From Streptomyces sp. SID12501 (GTDB lineage Bacteria > Actinomycetota > Actinomycetes > Streptomycetales > Streptomycetaceae): DNA of 64,000 nt. Every line of letters starts with the position of its first letter. The first letter of the stretch is position 1. Positions 32,710 to 41,781 of this stretch are shown here, in pieces. Below the pieces are notes generated by a model. The model ran no database searches. It was not told the DNA's origin and saw nothing but the letters and a program-made list of their open reading frames with translations. The translations under genes were made by a program, and so were the position numbers. The stretch spans positions 1-64,000 of the forward strand of contig NZ_JAAGLU010000008.1 of NCBI RefSeq assembly GCF_010550245.1, read 5' to 3'.

Positions 32710-35463
32710 TCACGGTTTCAGCAGCAGCGTGTCGCTCGTGCTGTCGTCGACCGCCTTGTCCGTGAAGGACCAGTCCAGCAGTTCGCCGTTGACCCACTTG
32801 CCCGTCTGGTCGGTGTAGTGGTCGCTGAAGGCGTGCCCGGAGGCTCCCGTCAGGTTGATCCACTTCGACTTGTCGAGGTCGCCGAGGTTGACCACCATCC
32901 GCATCGACGGCACCCAGACGACGCCGTAGCCGCCGGCCGCGTTCCAGCCGGTCGCGTCGACCGCCGCCTCGCCGCCGCCGAGCCTCCAGGGGCCGCGGTT
33001 GAGGATGTACTGCACGAATTCGGGGCCCTCGGTGCCCAGGGTCTGGTTCTTCAGGAACAGGCGGTGCAGCCGGCCCCAGCTCCAGGTGTCGATGTCCTTG
33101 CCGAGCTTGGCGGTCAGCTCCCAGCGGGCGTCCGACAGGGCGCGCCCGAACAGCTGGTCGCGGTTGGTCGCGGCCTTCTCGGTGCGGGTCCTCGGCGTGC
33201 TCCACCAGTCGTTGTCCTGGTCGTTGATGAGCCTGCGGACCACCTCGAACCAGCGGTCGCCACCGTCCGGCTGCGCCTGGTCCGCATCCCGCTGACCGCA
33301 TTCGAGCACCGGCTGGTCCGCGTCGGCGGGGCTGGTGGTGCTGACCGGCTTGACGTACAGGCACTGGCCCTTGACCCGTACCTCCTTGGGCAGCTTGTTG
33401 CCGAAGGCGAGCTTCAGGATGTTGCGCCAGACCGAGTTGAAGTAGGCCGCCGCGGCCGAGTCGGCGTCCTGGGTGTAGTCCCAGCCCACGAGGAGCTTCT
33501 GCGCCTCACGGACGTACTTGTCCTTGACGTCGATCGCCAGCAGCTTGGGCACCAGCAGCTTGGCGATCTCGCTGCTGTTGTCCAGCTGCATCTGACGCAT
33601 GTCGTCGGTGGAGATCTTGCCGCCGCCCTTGATCTTCGAGGCGATCAGGTCGGCGATGCGCTGGCTGCGGGTGCCGTAGCCCCAGTCCGTGGTGAGCGTG
33701 TACGGGTACTTGGCCTTGTCGACGACTGCCTGGTTGGCGGTCACGATGTAGCCGCGCTTCGGGTTGTACTCGAAGGGCAGCTCGGCCTGCTTGAGGTAAC
33801 CGGTCCAGCGGTACTTGGAGTCCCAGCCGGGGACCGGCAGCGAGCCGTCGTCGCCCGCCGCGCGCGTGGGGATGCGTCCCGGCAGCTGGTAGCCGATGTT
33901 GCCCGCGGTGTCCGCGTAGACGAGGTTCTGCGAGGGCACGTCGAAGGAGGCCGCGCCCGCGCGGAACTCGGTCCAGTTCGAGGCCTTGTCGATCAGGAAG
34001 ACGGCGTCCATGGAGGTGCCGGGGTCCAGTGCGGTCCAGCGCAGCGCGAGGCCGTAGCCGTCACCGCGGTCGGGGGCCGCGGCGTCGACGGTGGCCTTCT
34101 GGCCGACCTTGACGAGCTCGTCGTCGCGGTCGGACAGCAGGGGCCCGTTCTCGGTCTCGCGGACGACGATCTTCTTGGACGCGCCGCCGGCGACCTCGAT
34201 GGTCTCCTCGCGCGTGGTGAACGGCTTCGTCTTCCCGTCGTACAGGTAGCCGTCGCCGGAGAGCTTCTCCAGGTAGAGGTCGGTGACGTCGGCGCCCGAG
34301 TTGGTCATGCCCCAGGCGATGTCGCCGTTGTGGCCGATGACCACGCCGGGCATGCCCGCGAAGGTGTACCCGGAGACGTCGTACTGGCACTTGCTGGAGA
34401 CGCTGCGGCAGTGCAGGCCCATCTGGTACCAGACGGACGGCAGCGACGGCGACAGGTGCGGGTCGTTGGCCAGCAGCGGCTTGCCGGTGATGGTGTGGTC
34501 GCCCGCGACGACCCAGGAGTTCGAGCCGATGCCGTTGCCGTTCACCCCGACGGCCGCCGGGACGTCGTCGAGAACCCGGTAGAGGCCCGCCAGCTGGCTC
34601 TGGAAGGCCGCGGAGTCGGCGGCCGACGTTCCGGACGTACCCGAGGACGCGGACTCCGTGCTCGCGGCGCTGCCGCCCTGCACGTACGTCTGCGTCGCGG
34701 CGTCGTACGCGCCTTCCTGCACGATCGGCTTGTTCCGGCTGTACGGGTACTCCGGGTACAGGTCGGCGATCTGCTGCGGGCCGAGGCGGCTGGTCAGCAG
34801 GGAGCGGTCGATCTCGTCCTGCATGTTGCCGCGCAGGTCCCAGGCCATCGCCTTCAGCCACGCGACCGAGTCGACCGGGGTCCACTCCTGCGGCTTGTAG
34901 TCGTTCTCGAACCCGAGGGCCGCGTATTCCAGGGAGATGTCCGCGCCGTCCTTGCCCTTCAGGTAGTCGTTGACTCCCTTGGCGTAGGCCTGGAGGTACT
35001 TCTTGGTGGCGGCCGACAGGGTCTTGTCGTACTCCTCCTTGGCCACCCGGTCCCAGCCCAGGGTGCGCAGGAACTCGTCGTTCTCGACCTGCCCCTTGCC
35101 GAACATCTCGGAGAGCCGGCCCGACGTCATGTGCCGGCGTACGTCCATCTCGTAGAACCGGTCCTGCGCCTGGACATAGCCCTGCGCCATGAACAGGTCC
35201 TCGTCGGAGGAGGCGTAGATCTGCGGGATGCCGTAGCTGTCGCGCTTGACGTCGACGGGTCCGGAGAGGCCTTCGAGGGAGATTGAGCCCTTGGTCTGCG
35301 GGAAGGAGGCCCGGACGGTACTGACGGACCAGTAGGCGCCGAAGGCGATGCCTCCGACGATGGCCAGAACCAGGACGATCACGAACAGTCGGGCTTTGCG
35401 CCCCTTCTTCCTGCCGGACTTGCCGGACTTGTGGCCGGAAGAGCTGGTGGTGGTGGGGGGCAT
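32710..35463 (-). CDS. Penicillin acylase family protein (Ntn hydrolase)
   Basis: 917 residues from ATG 35463 (MPPTTTSSSGHKS). A Lys-rich start and one helix (LFVIVLVLAIVGGIAFGAYW, 26-45) give a signal anchor. The alpha chain starts VKRDSYGIPQIYA. The autoprocessing nucleophile is Ser314 in GSNSW, followed by ANDPHLSPSLPSVWYQ. Later landmarks are YVTANQAV and GHAFSDHYTDQTGKWVNGE. Such enzymes act outside the membrane on amide bonds, for example acyl-homoserine lactones or beta-lactams; the true substrate is unknown. The Ser/Ala/Thr insert at about 263-284 lies just before the processing site. Confidence 0.92.
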   Translation of the reverse strand: MPPTTTSSSGHKSGKSGRKKGRKARLFVIVLVLAIVGGIAFGAYWSVSTVRASFPQTKGSISLEGLSGPVDVKRDSYGIPQIYASSDEDLFMAQGYVQAQDRFYEMDVRRHMTSGRLSEMFGKGQVENDEFLRTLGWDRVAKEEYDKTLSAATKKYLQAYAKGVNDYLKGKDGADISLEYAALGFENDYKPQEWTPVDSVAWLKAMAWDLRGNMQDEIDRSLLTSRLGPQQIADLYPEYPYSRNKPIVQEGAYDAATQTYVQGGSAASTESASSGTSGTSAADSAAFQSQLAGLYRVLDDVPAAVGVNGNGIGSNSWVVAGDHTITGKPLLANDPHLSPSLPSVWYQMGLHCRSVSSKCQYDVSGYTFAGMPGVVIGHNGDIAWGMTNSGADVTDLYLEKLSGDGYLYDGKTKPFTTREETIEVAGGASKKIVVRETENGPLLSDRDDELVKVGQKATVDAAAPDRGDGYGLALRWTALDPGTSMDAVFLIDKASNWTEFRAGAASFDVPSQNLVYADTAGNIGYQLPGRIPTRAAGDDGSLPVPGWDSKYRWTGYLKQAELPFEYNPKRGYIVTANQAVVDKAKYPYTLTTDWGYGTRSQRIADLIASKIKGGGKISTDDMRQMQLDNSSEIAKLLVPKLLAIDVKDKYVREAQKLLVGWDYTQDADSAAAAYFNSVWRNILKLAFGNKLPKEVRVKGQCLYVKPVSTTSPADADQPVLECGQRDADQAQPDGGDRWFEVVRRLINDQDNDWWSTPRTRTEKAATNRDQLFGRALSDARWELTAKLGKDIDTWSWGRLHRLFLKNQTLGTEGPEFVQYILNRGPWRLGGGEAAVDATGWNAAGGYGVVWVPSMRMVVNLGDLDKSKWINLTGASGHAFSDHYTDQTGKWVNGELLDWSFTDKAVDDSTSDTLLLKP

Positions 35464-35662
35464 CGCTGTCCTTGCTGTCCTAACGCGAGCGGCAGGCGGT
35501 ACTGGAGTGCTGGAGCAACCATAGGCGCAGGGCCCGACGCGACTTGACGCGGAGTCGGGTACGCGAACGAGCAGGCGTTCGATCATGCCCGTGGAAGTGT
35601 CAAGAAATCGTCAAGAGTTAGGTAAGGTAACGAAGTACTTGGGTGCGCGGTGACTTCACCTC

Positions 35663-37228
35663 GTGTCCGATGTACGTGAGCCCCCGCGCGTGCCGCGCCC
35701 GGGCCAGGGAAGGGAACGGCCACTGACTGTCCACCACCTCAACCAGCTCCTGCTCGTCTGCTCGCTCGTCCTCCTCATCGCTGTGGCAGCGGTCCGGATC
35801 TCCTCGCGCAGCGGGCTCCCCAGCCTGCTCGTGTACCTGGGGATCGGCGTCGCCATGGGCCAGGACGGCATCGGCGACATCCACTTCGACAACGCCGAAC
35901 TGACCCAGGTCATCGGGTACGCGGCCCTGGTCGTGATCCTGGCCGAGGGCGGACTCGCCACGAAGTGGAAGGAGATCAGACCCGCTCTCCCGGCCGCCTC
36001 CGCGCTGGCGCTGGCGGGGGTCGCGGTGAGCGTCGGGGTCACGGCGACGGCCGCGCACCACCTGATCGGTCTCGAGTGGCGGCAGGCGTTCATCATCGGC
36101 GCGGTGGTGTCCTCGACGGACGCGGCGGCGGTCTTCTCCGTCCTGCGGAAAATTCCCCTCCCCGCGCGCGTGACGGGCACCCTGGAGGCCGAGTCGGGCT
36201 TCAACGACGCCCCGGTGGTCATCCTGGTCGTCTCGCTGTCCACGGCGGGCCCGGTCGAGCACTGGTACACGCTGCTGGGCGTCATCGTCCTGGAGCTGGC
36301 CATCGGCGCGGCCATCGGCATCGCGGTCGGCTGGCTCGGCTCCTGGGGCCTGCGGCACGTGGCCCTGCCCGCGTCCGGCCTCTATCCCATCGCCGTGATG
36401 GCGATCGCGGTCACCGCGTACGCCGCCGGCGCCCTGGCCCACGGCAGCGGTTTCCTCGCGGTCTACCTGGCCGCCATGGTCCTCGGCAACGCCAAGCTGC
36501 CGCACTGGCCGGCCACCCGAGGCTTCGCCGACGGACTCGGCTGGATCGCCCAGATCGGCATGTTCGTCCTGCTCGGCCTGCAGGTGACCCCGCACGAGAT
36601 GGGCGACGACATCTGGCCCGCACTCGTCATAGGCCTGGCCCTGACCATGGTCGCGCGCCCGCTGAGCGTGATCGTCAGCCTGACGCCGTTCCGGGTCCCG
36701 TGGCAGGAGCAGACCCTGATGTCCTGGGCCGGGCTGCGCGGCGCGGTGCCCATCATCCTGGCGACGATCCCCATGGTGAGCGGCGTCGAGGACAGCCGTC
36801 GCATCTTCAACATCGTCTTCGTCCTGGTCGTCGTCTACACCCTCGTCCAGGGCCCGACACTCCCCTGGCTGGCCCGCAAACTGCACCTCGACAAGAGTGC
36901 GGAGGCCGCCGACCTCGGCATCGAATCAGCACCCCTGGAGCGGCTGCGCGGGCATCTGCTGTCCGTCGCGATACCCGACGGCTCCAAGATGCACGGCGTG
37001 GAGGTGGGCGAGCTGAGGCTGCCTCCGGGCGCCGCGGTCACCCTCGTCGTCCGCGATGAAAAATCGTTCGTTCCGCTGCCGACGACCATCCTGCACCGCG
37101 GCGACGAACTCCTCGTGGTGACCACCGACCCGGTCCGCGACGCGACCGAACGCCGGCTGCGCGCGGTCGGACAGGGCGGCAAGCTGGCGCAGTGGCTGGG
37201 GACGGGCGGGAACGGAGCAGAGGCGTGA
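35663..37228 (+). CDS. K+/H+ antiporter (CPA1 type) with TrkA_C domain
   Basis: Up to 521 residues from GTG 35663; a GTG at 35687, or a CTG in front of TVHHLNQ after AGGGAAGGGAA, are alternatives. Twelve or so helices follow from LLLVCSLVLLIAVAAV, with the ion site in GAVVSSTDAAAVFSVL and ESGFNDAPVVI (the ND motif). The last about 130 residues form a cytosolic TrkA_C regulator (GVEVGELRLPPGAAVTLVVR). The fold and domain order match bacterial potassium/proton antiporters such as CvrA/NhaP2. Confidence 0.92.
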   Translation: MSDVREPPRVPRPGQGRERPLTVHHLNQLLLVCSLVLLIAVAAVRISSRSGLPSLLVYLGIGVAMGQDGIGDIHFDNAELTQVIGYAALVVILAEGGLATKWKEIRPALPAASALALAGVAVSVGVTATAAHHLIGLEWRQAFIIGAVVSSTDAAAVFSVLRKIPLPARVTGTLEAESGFNDAPVVILVVSLSTAGPVEHWYTLLGVIVLELAIGAAIGIAVGWLGSWGLRHVALPASGLYPIAVMAIAVTAYAAGALAHGSGFLAVYLAAMVLGNAKLPHWPATRGFADGLGWIAQIGMFVLLGLQVTPHEMGDDIWPALVIGLALTMVARPLSVIVSLTPFRVPWQEQTLMSWAGLRGAVPIILATIPMVSGVEDSRRIFNIVFVLVVVYTLVQGPTLPWLARKLHLDKSAEAADLGIESAPLERLRGHLLSVAIPDGSKMHGVEVGELRLPPGAAVTLVVRDEKSFVPLPTTILHRGDELLVVTTDPVRDATERRLRAVGQGGKLAQWLGTGGNGAEA

Positions 37229-37456
37229 CGTACCCCGCTTCTTGCTTTCAGAGGCCTATGGGCCCGCTTCCCCTGTACAGTGAAGGCGCACCCTGATCGA
37301 ACCAACTCTGTCTGAAGCAGAGCTGGCGCGACCGTATGGCGGCCGGGACATCCTCTGCGGGGGCGTCGGCATCTACCGCAGTCCGCGCAAGAGGACAGCT
37401 CTCGGCGCCGCCTCACGCAAGGGGGCCGCGCTACCAGGCGGCAGAAAGGCACGGCC
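37229..37456. other. Long leader upstream of the MFS gene
   Basis: 228 bp without a clear gene. TACAGT (37276-37281) could be a -10 box. A small stem CTCTG-CAGAG is at about 37306-37322, followed by GC-rich sequence that could fold further. I cannot match it to a known riboswitch or attenuator. Confidence 0.4.
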
Positions 37457-38734
37457 GTGGCATCCACGGTCACCTACGGACAGCTGCTCCGCACCCCCGG
37501 CGCCTGGACGTTCCTGCTCCCCGGTTTCGCCGCGCGACAGCCGTTCGCGATGCTCACCATCTCCATCGTGCTGCTCGTCCAGCACACCAGCGGCTCGTAC
37601 GGGACCGCCGGCGCCGTGGCCGCCGTCACCGGCGTCTCCATGGCCCTGTGCGCGCCCTACGGGGGCCGCCTCGCCGACCGCCACGGACAGCGCGCGGTCC
37701 TCGTCCCCGGCGTCGTCCTGCACACCCTGTCCGGCCTCACCCTGACGGCGCTGGCGCTGACCGGCGCCCCCCTGTGGACGCTGTTCGCCGCCGCCGTCCT
37801 GACCGGCGCCTCCACGCCCCAGGTCGGCCCCATGGTCCGTGCCCGCTGGGCGGCGAAGCTCCAGGACTCGCCCCTGACGCCGACGGCTGCGGCCTTCGAG
37901 TCCGTCACCGACGAGCTGACCTTCGTCTTCGGCCCGCTGCTCGCCACCGCCCTGTGCACAGCCGTCGACCCGGCGGCCGGCCTGGTCACCGAGGCCGCGC
38001 TGACCCTCCTCGGCGGCCTGCTGTTCGCCGCGCAGAAGAGCACCCAGCCGCGGGCCCTCACCGACAGCCCGCCGGGCGGGCCGCACACGCGCGTGGAGCG
38101 CGTTTCCGCACTGGGCATCCCCGGGGTCCGCGTCCTGATCGTCGCCTTCCTGGGCATCGGGGCCGTCTTCGGCGGCATGCAGGTCTCGCTCGCCGCGTTC
38201 AGCGAGTCCATCGGCAACCCCGGCCTGAACGGCGTCCTGTACGGGGTCTTCGCCGCCGGCAACATGCTCTCCGGCGTGGTCTGCGGAGCCGTCGCCTGGC
38301 GCATGGCCCCGCAACGGCGCCTGGTCGCCGGATACGCGGCCCTCGCGGTCACCGCCTCCGGCCTGTGGACGGCGGAGTCCGTGCTGACGCTGGCCGGGCT
38401 CGGCCTCCTCGTCGGCATGTGCATCGCGCCCGCGCTGATCACCGGCTACACCCTGGTCGACAGCCTGGTCCCGGCCGGCGCCCGTACCGAGGCGTTCACC
38501 TGGCTGACCGGCGCGGTCGCCCTCGGCCAGGCGGCGGCCGTCACCGTCGCCGGCCAACTGGAGGACCGCCTCTGGGACGGCGCCGGATTCCTGGTCCCCA
38601 TGGGCGGCACACTGCTGGCCCTCGCGACCCTCGTGACCCTGCGTTCACGGCTCGCGCCGAAGGCGAGAATCCGCCCGGCGAGCCGGACTCTCGCACGTGG
38701 CGTCGGTCACCGCGTGCCGGTGACAGTGGACTGA
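37457..38734 (+). CDS. MFS transporter
   Basis: 425 residues from GTG 37457. It has a typical 12-helix layout. The loop 2-3 motif is GGRLADRHGQRAVLV, with hydrophobic segments throughout, such as LWTLFAAAVLTGAST, FGPLLATALC and LVGMCIAPALITGYTLVDSL. The substrate is unknown. Confidence 0.9.
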   Translation: MASTVTYGQLLRTPGAWTFLLPGFAARQPFAMLTISIVLLVQHTSGSYGTAGAVAAVTGVSMALCAPYGGRLADRHGQRAVLVPGVVLHTLSGLTLTALALTGAPLWTLFAAAVLTGASTPQVGPMVRARWAAKLQDSPLTPTAAAFESVTDELTFVFGPLLATALCTAVDPAAGLVTEAALTLLGGLLFAAQKSTQPRALTDSPPGGPHTRVERVSALGIPGVRVLIVAFLGIGAVFGGMQVSLAAFSESIGNPGLNGVLYGVFAAGNMLSGVVCGAVAWRMAPQRRLVAGYAALAVTASGLWTAESVLTLAGLGLLVGMCIAPALITGYTLVDSLVPAGARTEAFTWLTGAVALGQAAAVTVAGQLEDRLWDGAGFLVPMGGTLLALATLVTLRSRLAPKARIRPASRTLARGVGHRVPVTVD

Positions 38735-38764
38735 TCCTCGGGAATACGTCACACTGGACCGTCG

Positions 38765-38791
38765 TTAGCACTCATCGAGTGAGAGTGCCAG
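38765..38791 (+). promoter_or_regulatory. CIRCE-like HrcA operator
   Basis: TTAGCACTC (38765-38773), nine bases, then GAGTGCCAG (38783-38791). The consensus is TTAGCACTC-N9-GAGTGCTAA, so the left arm is perfect and the right arm matches 7 of 9. It ends 11 bp before the GTG of the zinc ribbon gene, overlapping its ribosome site. Confidence 0.7.
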
Positions 38792-38802
38792 GAGGAAGAC
38801 AA

Positions 38803-39150
38803 GTGCCGACCTACCAGTACCAGTGCACAGAGTGCGCTGAGGGCCTCGAAGCGGTGCAGAAGTTCACCGATGACGCCCTGACCGAGTGCCCCAGCTGCGG
38901 TGGCCGCCTGAAGAAGGTGTTCTCCGCCGTCGGCATCGTCTTCAAGGGCTCCGGTTTCTACCGCAACGACAGCCGCGGCTCGTCGTCGAGCAGCGCGCCC
39001 GCGGCGAAGCCGTCGACGTCCTCCGCCACGACGTCGTCCTCCTCGGACTCGTCGTCGAGTTCGTCGAGCTCCTCGTCGTCCGGCTCGTCCTCGTCGTCCA
39101 GCTCCTCGTCGGGCTCCAGCAGCTCGTCGAGCACCAGTTCGGCCGCGTAA
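38803..39150 (+). CDS. FmdB-family zinc ribbon protein, Ruc-like chaperone
   Basis: 115 residues from GTG 38803, behind AGGAGGAAGACAA. Residues 1-55 are the FmdB ribbon: PTYQYQCTECAEGLEAVQKF, a second pair CPSCGG, then KKVFSAVGIVFKGSGFYRND. Two CxxC pairs can bind zinc. The remaining 60 residues are almost all Ser with some Gly, Thr and Ala, and should be disordered. M. tuberculosis Rv0991c (Ruc) has the same ribbon plus disordered tail, is a redox-regulated chaperone and is under HrcA. The CIRCE-like site and neighbours shared with Rv0985c-Rv0996 support orthology. Confidence 0.88.
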   Translation: MPTYQYQCTECAEGLEAVQKFTDDALTECPSCGGRLKKVFSAVGIVFKGSGFYRNDSRGSSSSSAPAAKPSTSSATTSSSSDSSSSSSSSSSSGSSSSSSSSSGSSSSSSTSSAA

Positions 39151-39178
39151 GCACCGCCTCTTGGCCCACGCCTACGGG

Positions 39179-39208
39179 ACCCTGTCGTCGTACGACGACA
39201 GGGTTTTC
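39179..39208 (+). terminator. Rho-independent terminator after the zinc ribbon gene
   Basis: ACCCTGTCGTCG and CGACGACAGGGT form a near-perfect stem at 39179-39204, followed by TTTT. Confidence 0.92.
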
Positions 39209-39273
39209 GGTGTTCTCGCTCGCTCAAGTCCGCTTGCTGACGAGGTTTCTCCGCGCCGGGCTAGGGTGCGTGC

Positions 39274-40131
39274 ATGGTGAATCAGGATCAGGCGAGTCCC
39301 GCGGGTGCCGAGATCGGCGTGATCGGTGGCTCCGGCTTCTACTCCTTCCTCGACGACGTGACCGAGGTACAGGTCGACACGCCGTACGGATCCCCCAGTG
39401 ACTCTCTGTTCCTCGGCGAGGTCGCCGGTCGCCGGGTGGCCTTCCTGCCCCGGCACGGACGCGGCCACCATCTTCCGCCGCACCGCATCAACTACCGCGC
39501 CAACCTGTGGGCGTTGCGCTCCGTCGGCGTACGCCAGGTGCTCGCCCCGTGCGCGGTGGGCGGGCTGCGGCCCGAGTACGGCCCGGGCACGCTGCTCGTG
39601 CCGGACCAGCTGGTCGACCGTACGAAGTCCAGGGTGGGGACGTTCTTCGACGGCCTGCCGCTGCCCGGCGGCGCCGTCCCCAACGTGGTGCACGTGTCCC
39701 TCGCCGACCCCTACTGCCCGGTCGGCCGTGAGGTCGCTCTGGCGGCGGCACGTGGGCGCGACTGGGAGCCGGTGGACGGCGGCACGCTGACCGTGATCGA
39801 GGGGCCACGGTTCTCCACCCGCGCCGAATCCCTCTGGCACCGGGCGCAGGGCTGGTCGGTGGTGGGCATGACGGGCCATCCCGAGGCGGCGCTCGCCCGT
39901 GAACTGGAGCTCTGCTACACGGCGTTGGCTCTCGTCACCGACCTCGACGCGGGCGCGGAGACCGGCGAGGGCGTCTCGCACGAGGAGGTGCTCCAGGTGT
40001 TCGCGGCGAACGTGGACCGGATGCGAGGCGTCCTGTTCGACGCGGTGGCCGCGCTGCCCGCGGGCGAGACGCGGGACTGCCTGTGCACGAAGGCGCTGGG
40101 CGGGATGGACCCGGGGTTCGAGCTGCCCTGA
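39274..40131 (+). CDS. mtnP: S-methyl-5'-thioadenosine phosphorylase
   Basis: 285 residues from ATG 39274. Family features are IGVIGGSGFYSF (phosphate site), FLPRHGRGHHLPPHRINYRAN, VIEGPRFSTRAES and VVGMTGHPEAALARELELCY. It splits methylthioadenosine, or a similar nucleoside, to adenine and the 1-phosphate sugar, in purine and methionine salvage. A hypoxanthine-type specificity cannot be excluded. Confidence 0.92.
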   Translation: MVNQDQASPAGAEIGVIGGSGFYSFLDDVTEVQVDTPYGSPSDSLFLGEVAGRRVAFLPRHGRGHHLPPHRINYRANLWALRSVGVRQVLAPCAVGGLRPEYGPGTLLVPDQLVDRTKSRVGTFFDGLPLPGGAVPNVVHVSLADPYCPVGREVALAAARGRDWEPVDGGTLTVIEGPRFSTRAESLWHRAQGWSVVGMTGHPEAALARELELCYTALALVTDLDAGAETGEGVSHEEVLQVFAANVDRMRGVLFDAVAALPAGETRDCLCTKALGGMDPGFELP

Positions 40132-40265
40132 CGGGGCCGGGTAAGGGGTAGGGGGAGCGAGGTACGAGGGTCTGCGGGGGCGGAACCTCCCGTTCGGGTG
40201 AGCGAGTTGTCCACAACCGGCGAGTAGCACACAGGCCTCAGCAGGGTTCGCCGAGAAGCCTCATC

Positions 40266-40907
40266 GTGGGAGCGCAAGCAGCTCCCTCGTCACAGGTGGT
40301 GGTCCCCGTGTCCGTGTCCTCCGTACGTCCCGCGTCTTCCGTACTTCCCGTGTCCTCCGCGCATCCCGTACGTTCCGTGCGTTCCGTTCCGCTCGTTCCC
40401 GCGCCCTGCGAGGTGCCGCACTTCGCCCCCGTGCGGGTGCGCGGCGGGCGGTACCGACTGCGGCGCCTGGTACGGCACCGGAGGCGGGCGCTGGCCGTCG
40501 GCCTTGCCGTCACGGCGGTGGCGATCATTGCTGCGGGCCCACGCCAGGCGGCGGGGCCACCGCCCGATGCCGGCCGGGTCCGGGGCCACCCCGTGGTGGA
40601 TCCCGTACGGGCGCGGCCGACGGTGCAGATGGTGACAGCGCCGGTACGGATCGCCGACGCGGCCACGGTCCGGCTGCTGCGGCCCGGTGACCGGGTCGAC
40701 GTCATCGCGGCCGAGGAGTCGCCGACGGGCACCGACGCCCGGGTGGTCGCGCGCCGGGCACTCGTGACGCAGGTGCCGCAGGTCCCGGCGTCCCAGGACG
40801 GCATGGCCGAGGGCGGGGCCCTGGTCGTGCTCTCGGTGCCGCATTCCACGGCGTCCCGGCTGGCCGGCGCGGGTGCGACGGCACGGCTGGCGGTGACACT
40901 GTGGTGA
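40266..40907 (+). CDS. SAF/CpaB-like membrane-anchored protein
   Basis: 213 residues from GTG 40266; a later start is possible because the first 45 residues are low-complexity Ser/Val/Pro. After a basic stretch (RYRLRRLVRHRRR) is one helix (ALAVGLAVTAVAIIAAG), then a periplasm-side domain with VTAPVRIADAATVRLLRPGDRVDVIAAEE and ALVVLSVPHSTASRLAGA, as in RcpC/CpaB pilus-assembly proteins. No pilus genes are nearby and its role is unknown. The next gene is mscL. Confidence 0.8.
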   Translation: MGAQAAPSSQVVVPVSVSSVRPASSVLPVSSAHPVRSVRSVPLVPAPCEVPHFAPVRVRGGRYRLRRLVRHRRRALAVGLAVTAVAIIAAGPRQAAGPPPDAGRVRGHPVVDPVRARPTVQMVTAPVRIADAATVRLLRPGDRVDVIAAEESPTGTDARVVARRALVTQVPQVPASQDGMAEGGALVVLSVPHSTASRLAGAGATARLAVTLW

Positions 40908-41045
40908 GCCGTAGCGTGATTGCCTCGAACCGTCAGACGTCAAGTCCCTCGTTGGAGTTACCCAATTGGACATGCCTGCCGGGCGTTGACGTAGGTTGCG
41001 GAACTGTTTGTTCCACCAGTTGCGTGTACGAGGAGAGGTCCCGCC

Positions 41046-41552
41046 GTGAGCGAGAAGAAGCAACCGAGCGTCCTGGACGGTTTCAAAACCTTCCTGACGC
41101 GCGGAAACGTCGTCGATCTGGCGGTCGCGGTAGTCATCGGTACCGCCTTCACCAACGTCGTCAACTCGGTGGTGAAGGGCATGATCAACCCCATGGTGGG
41201 GGCGTTCGGGACCAAGAACCTGGACAACTACAGCTCCTGCATCAAGGACCCCTGCACCGGCACGGGCGACACCGCGACCGGCGTCCGCGTCATGTGGGGT
41301 TCGGTCCTGGGCTCCACGCTGACCTTCCTGATCACCGCGGCCGTCGTCTACTTCCTGATGGTCCTGCCGATGTCGAAGTACCTGGCCCGAGCGGCCGCAC
41401 GCCAGAAGGCGAAGGAGGGCGCGCAGGAGGTCATCGAGGTGAGCGAGCTGGAGGTCCTCAAGGAGATCCGCGACGCGCTGGTGACCCAGCGGGGCGCCGG
41501 GCACAACGAGGCCCTGGTGGCCCAGCGGGACTCCGAGCACAAGGAGCGGTAG
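41046..41552 (+). CDS. mscL: Large-conductance mechanosensitive channel
   Basis: 168 residues from GTG 41046 with AGGAGAGGTCC upstream. TM1 is GNVVDLAVAVVIGTAFTNVVNSVV and TM2 is GSTLTFLITAAVVYFLMVLPM, joined by a loop with two Cys (SSCIKDPCTG). The C-terminal helix is longer than in E. coli MscL and highly charged. It releases osmolytes upon hypo-osmotic shock. Confidence 0.95.
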   Translation: MSEKKQPSVLDGFKTFLTRGNVVDLAVAVVIGTAFTNVVNSVVKGMINPMVGAFGTKNLDNYSSCIKDPCTGTGDTATGVRVMWGSVLGSTLTFLITAAVVYFLMVLPMSKYLARAAARQKAKEGAQEVIEVSELEVLKEIRDALVTQRGAGHNEALVAQRDSEHKER

Positions 41553-41595
41553 GCGGCGCGCTCGGCGGCCTCGCACAGAGGCCGTTCGGTGTGGT

Positions 41596-41781
41596 TCAGA
41601 TGTGGTGGGGCGGCTTCTCGTCGAGGAAACGCCTCAGGTCGGCCGCGCTGTCGCCGCCGCCCTCGCCCAGGCGTTCGCCCCACCCCCGGTCCGTGTCGTC
41701 CGACGACTGCTGGTCCAGCGGGTCGTCGAAGACCAGCGCGGGCTTCGGGTCGCGCGGTTCGGGGGCGGCGGGGCTGCTCAT
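41596..41781 (-). CDS. Small conserved-looking acidic protein
   Basis: 61 residues, MSSPAAPEPRDPKPALVFDD onward, ending AADLRRFLDEKPPHHI. Acidic and without membrane segments. I do not recognise a family, but the final LRRFLDEKPPHHI recurs in my memory of small Streptomyces proteins. TGGAG precedes the ATG closely. 41782-42024 upstream hold only a small hairpin (41893-41906). Confidence 0.65.
   Translation of the reverse strand: MSSPAAPEPRDPKPALVFDDPLDQQSSDDTDRGWGERLGEGGGDSAADLRRFLDEKPPHHI

Noticed and set aside
32818..35286. 822-codon frame opposite the penicillin-acylase gene
   Set aside because: No motifs and Val/Arg/Gly/Asp repeats; the minus strand carries the Ntn nucleophile and family landmarks.
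37229..37456. Known riboswitch class before the MFS gene
   Set aside because: I could not fit the sequence to any class I know; kept only as an unexplained leader.
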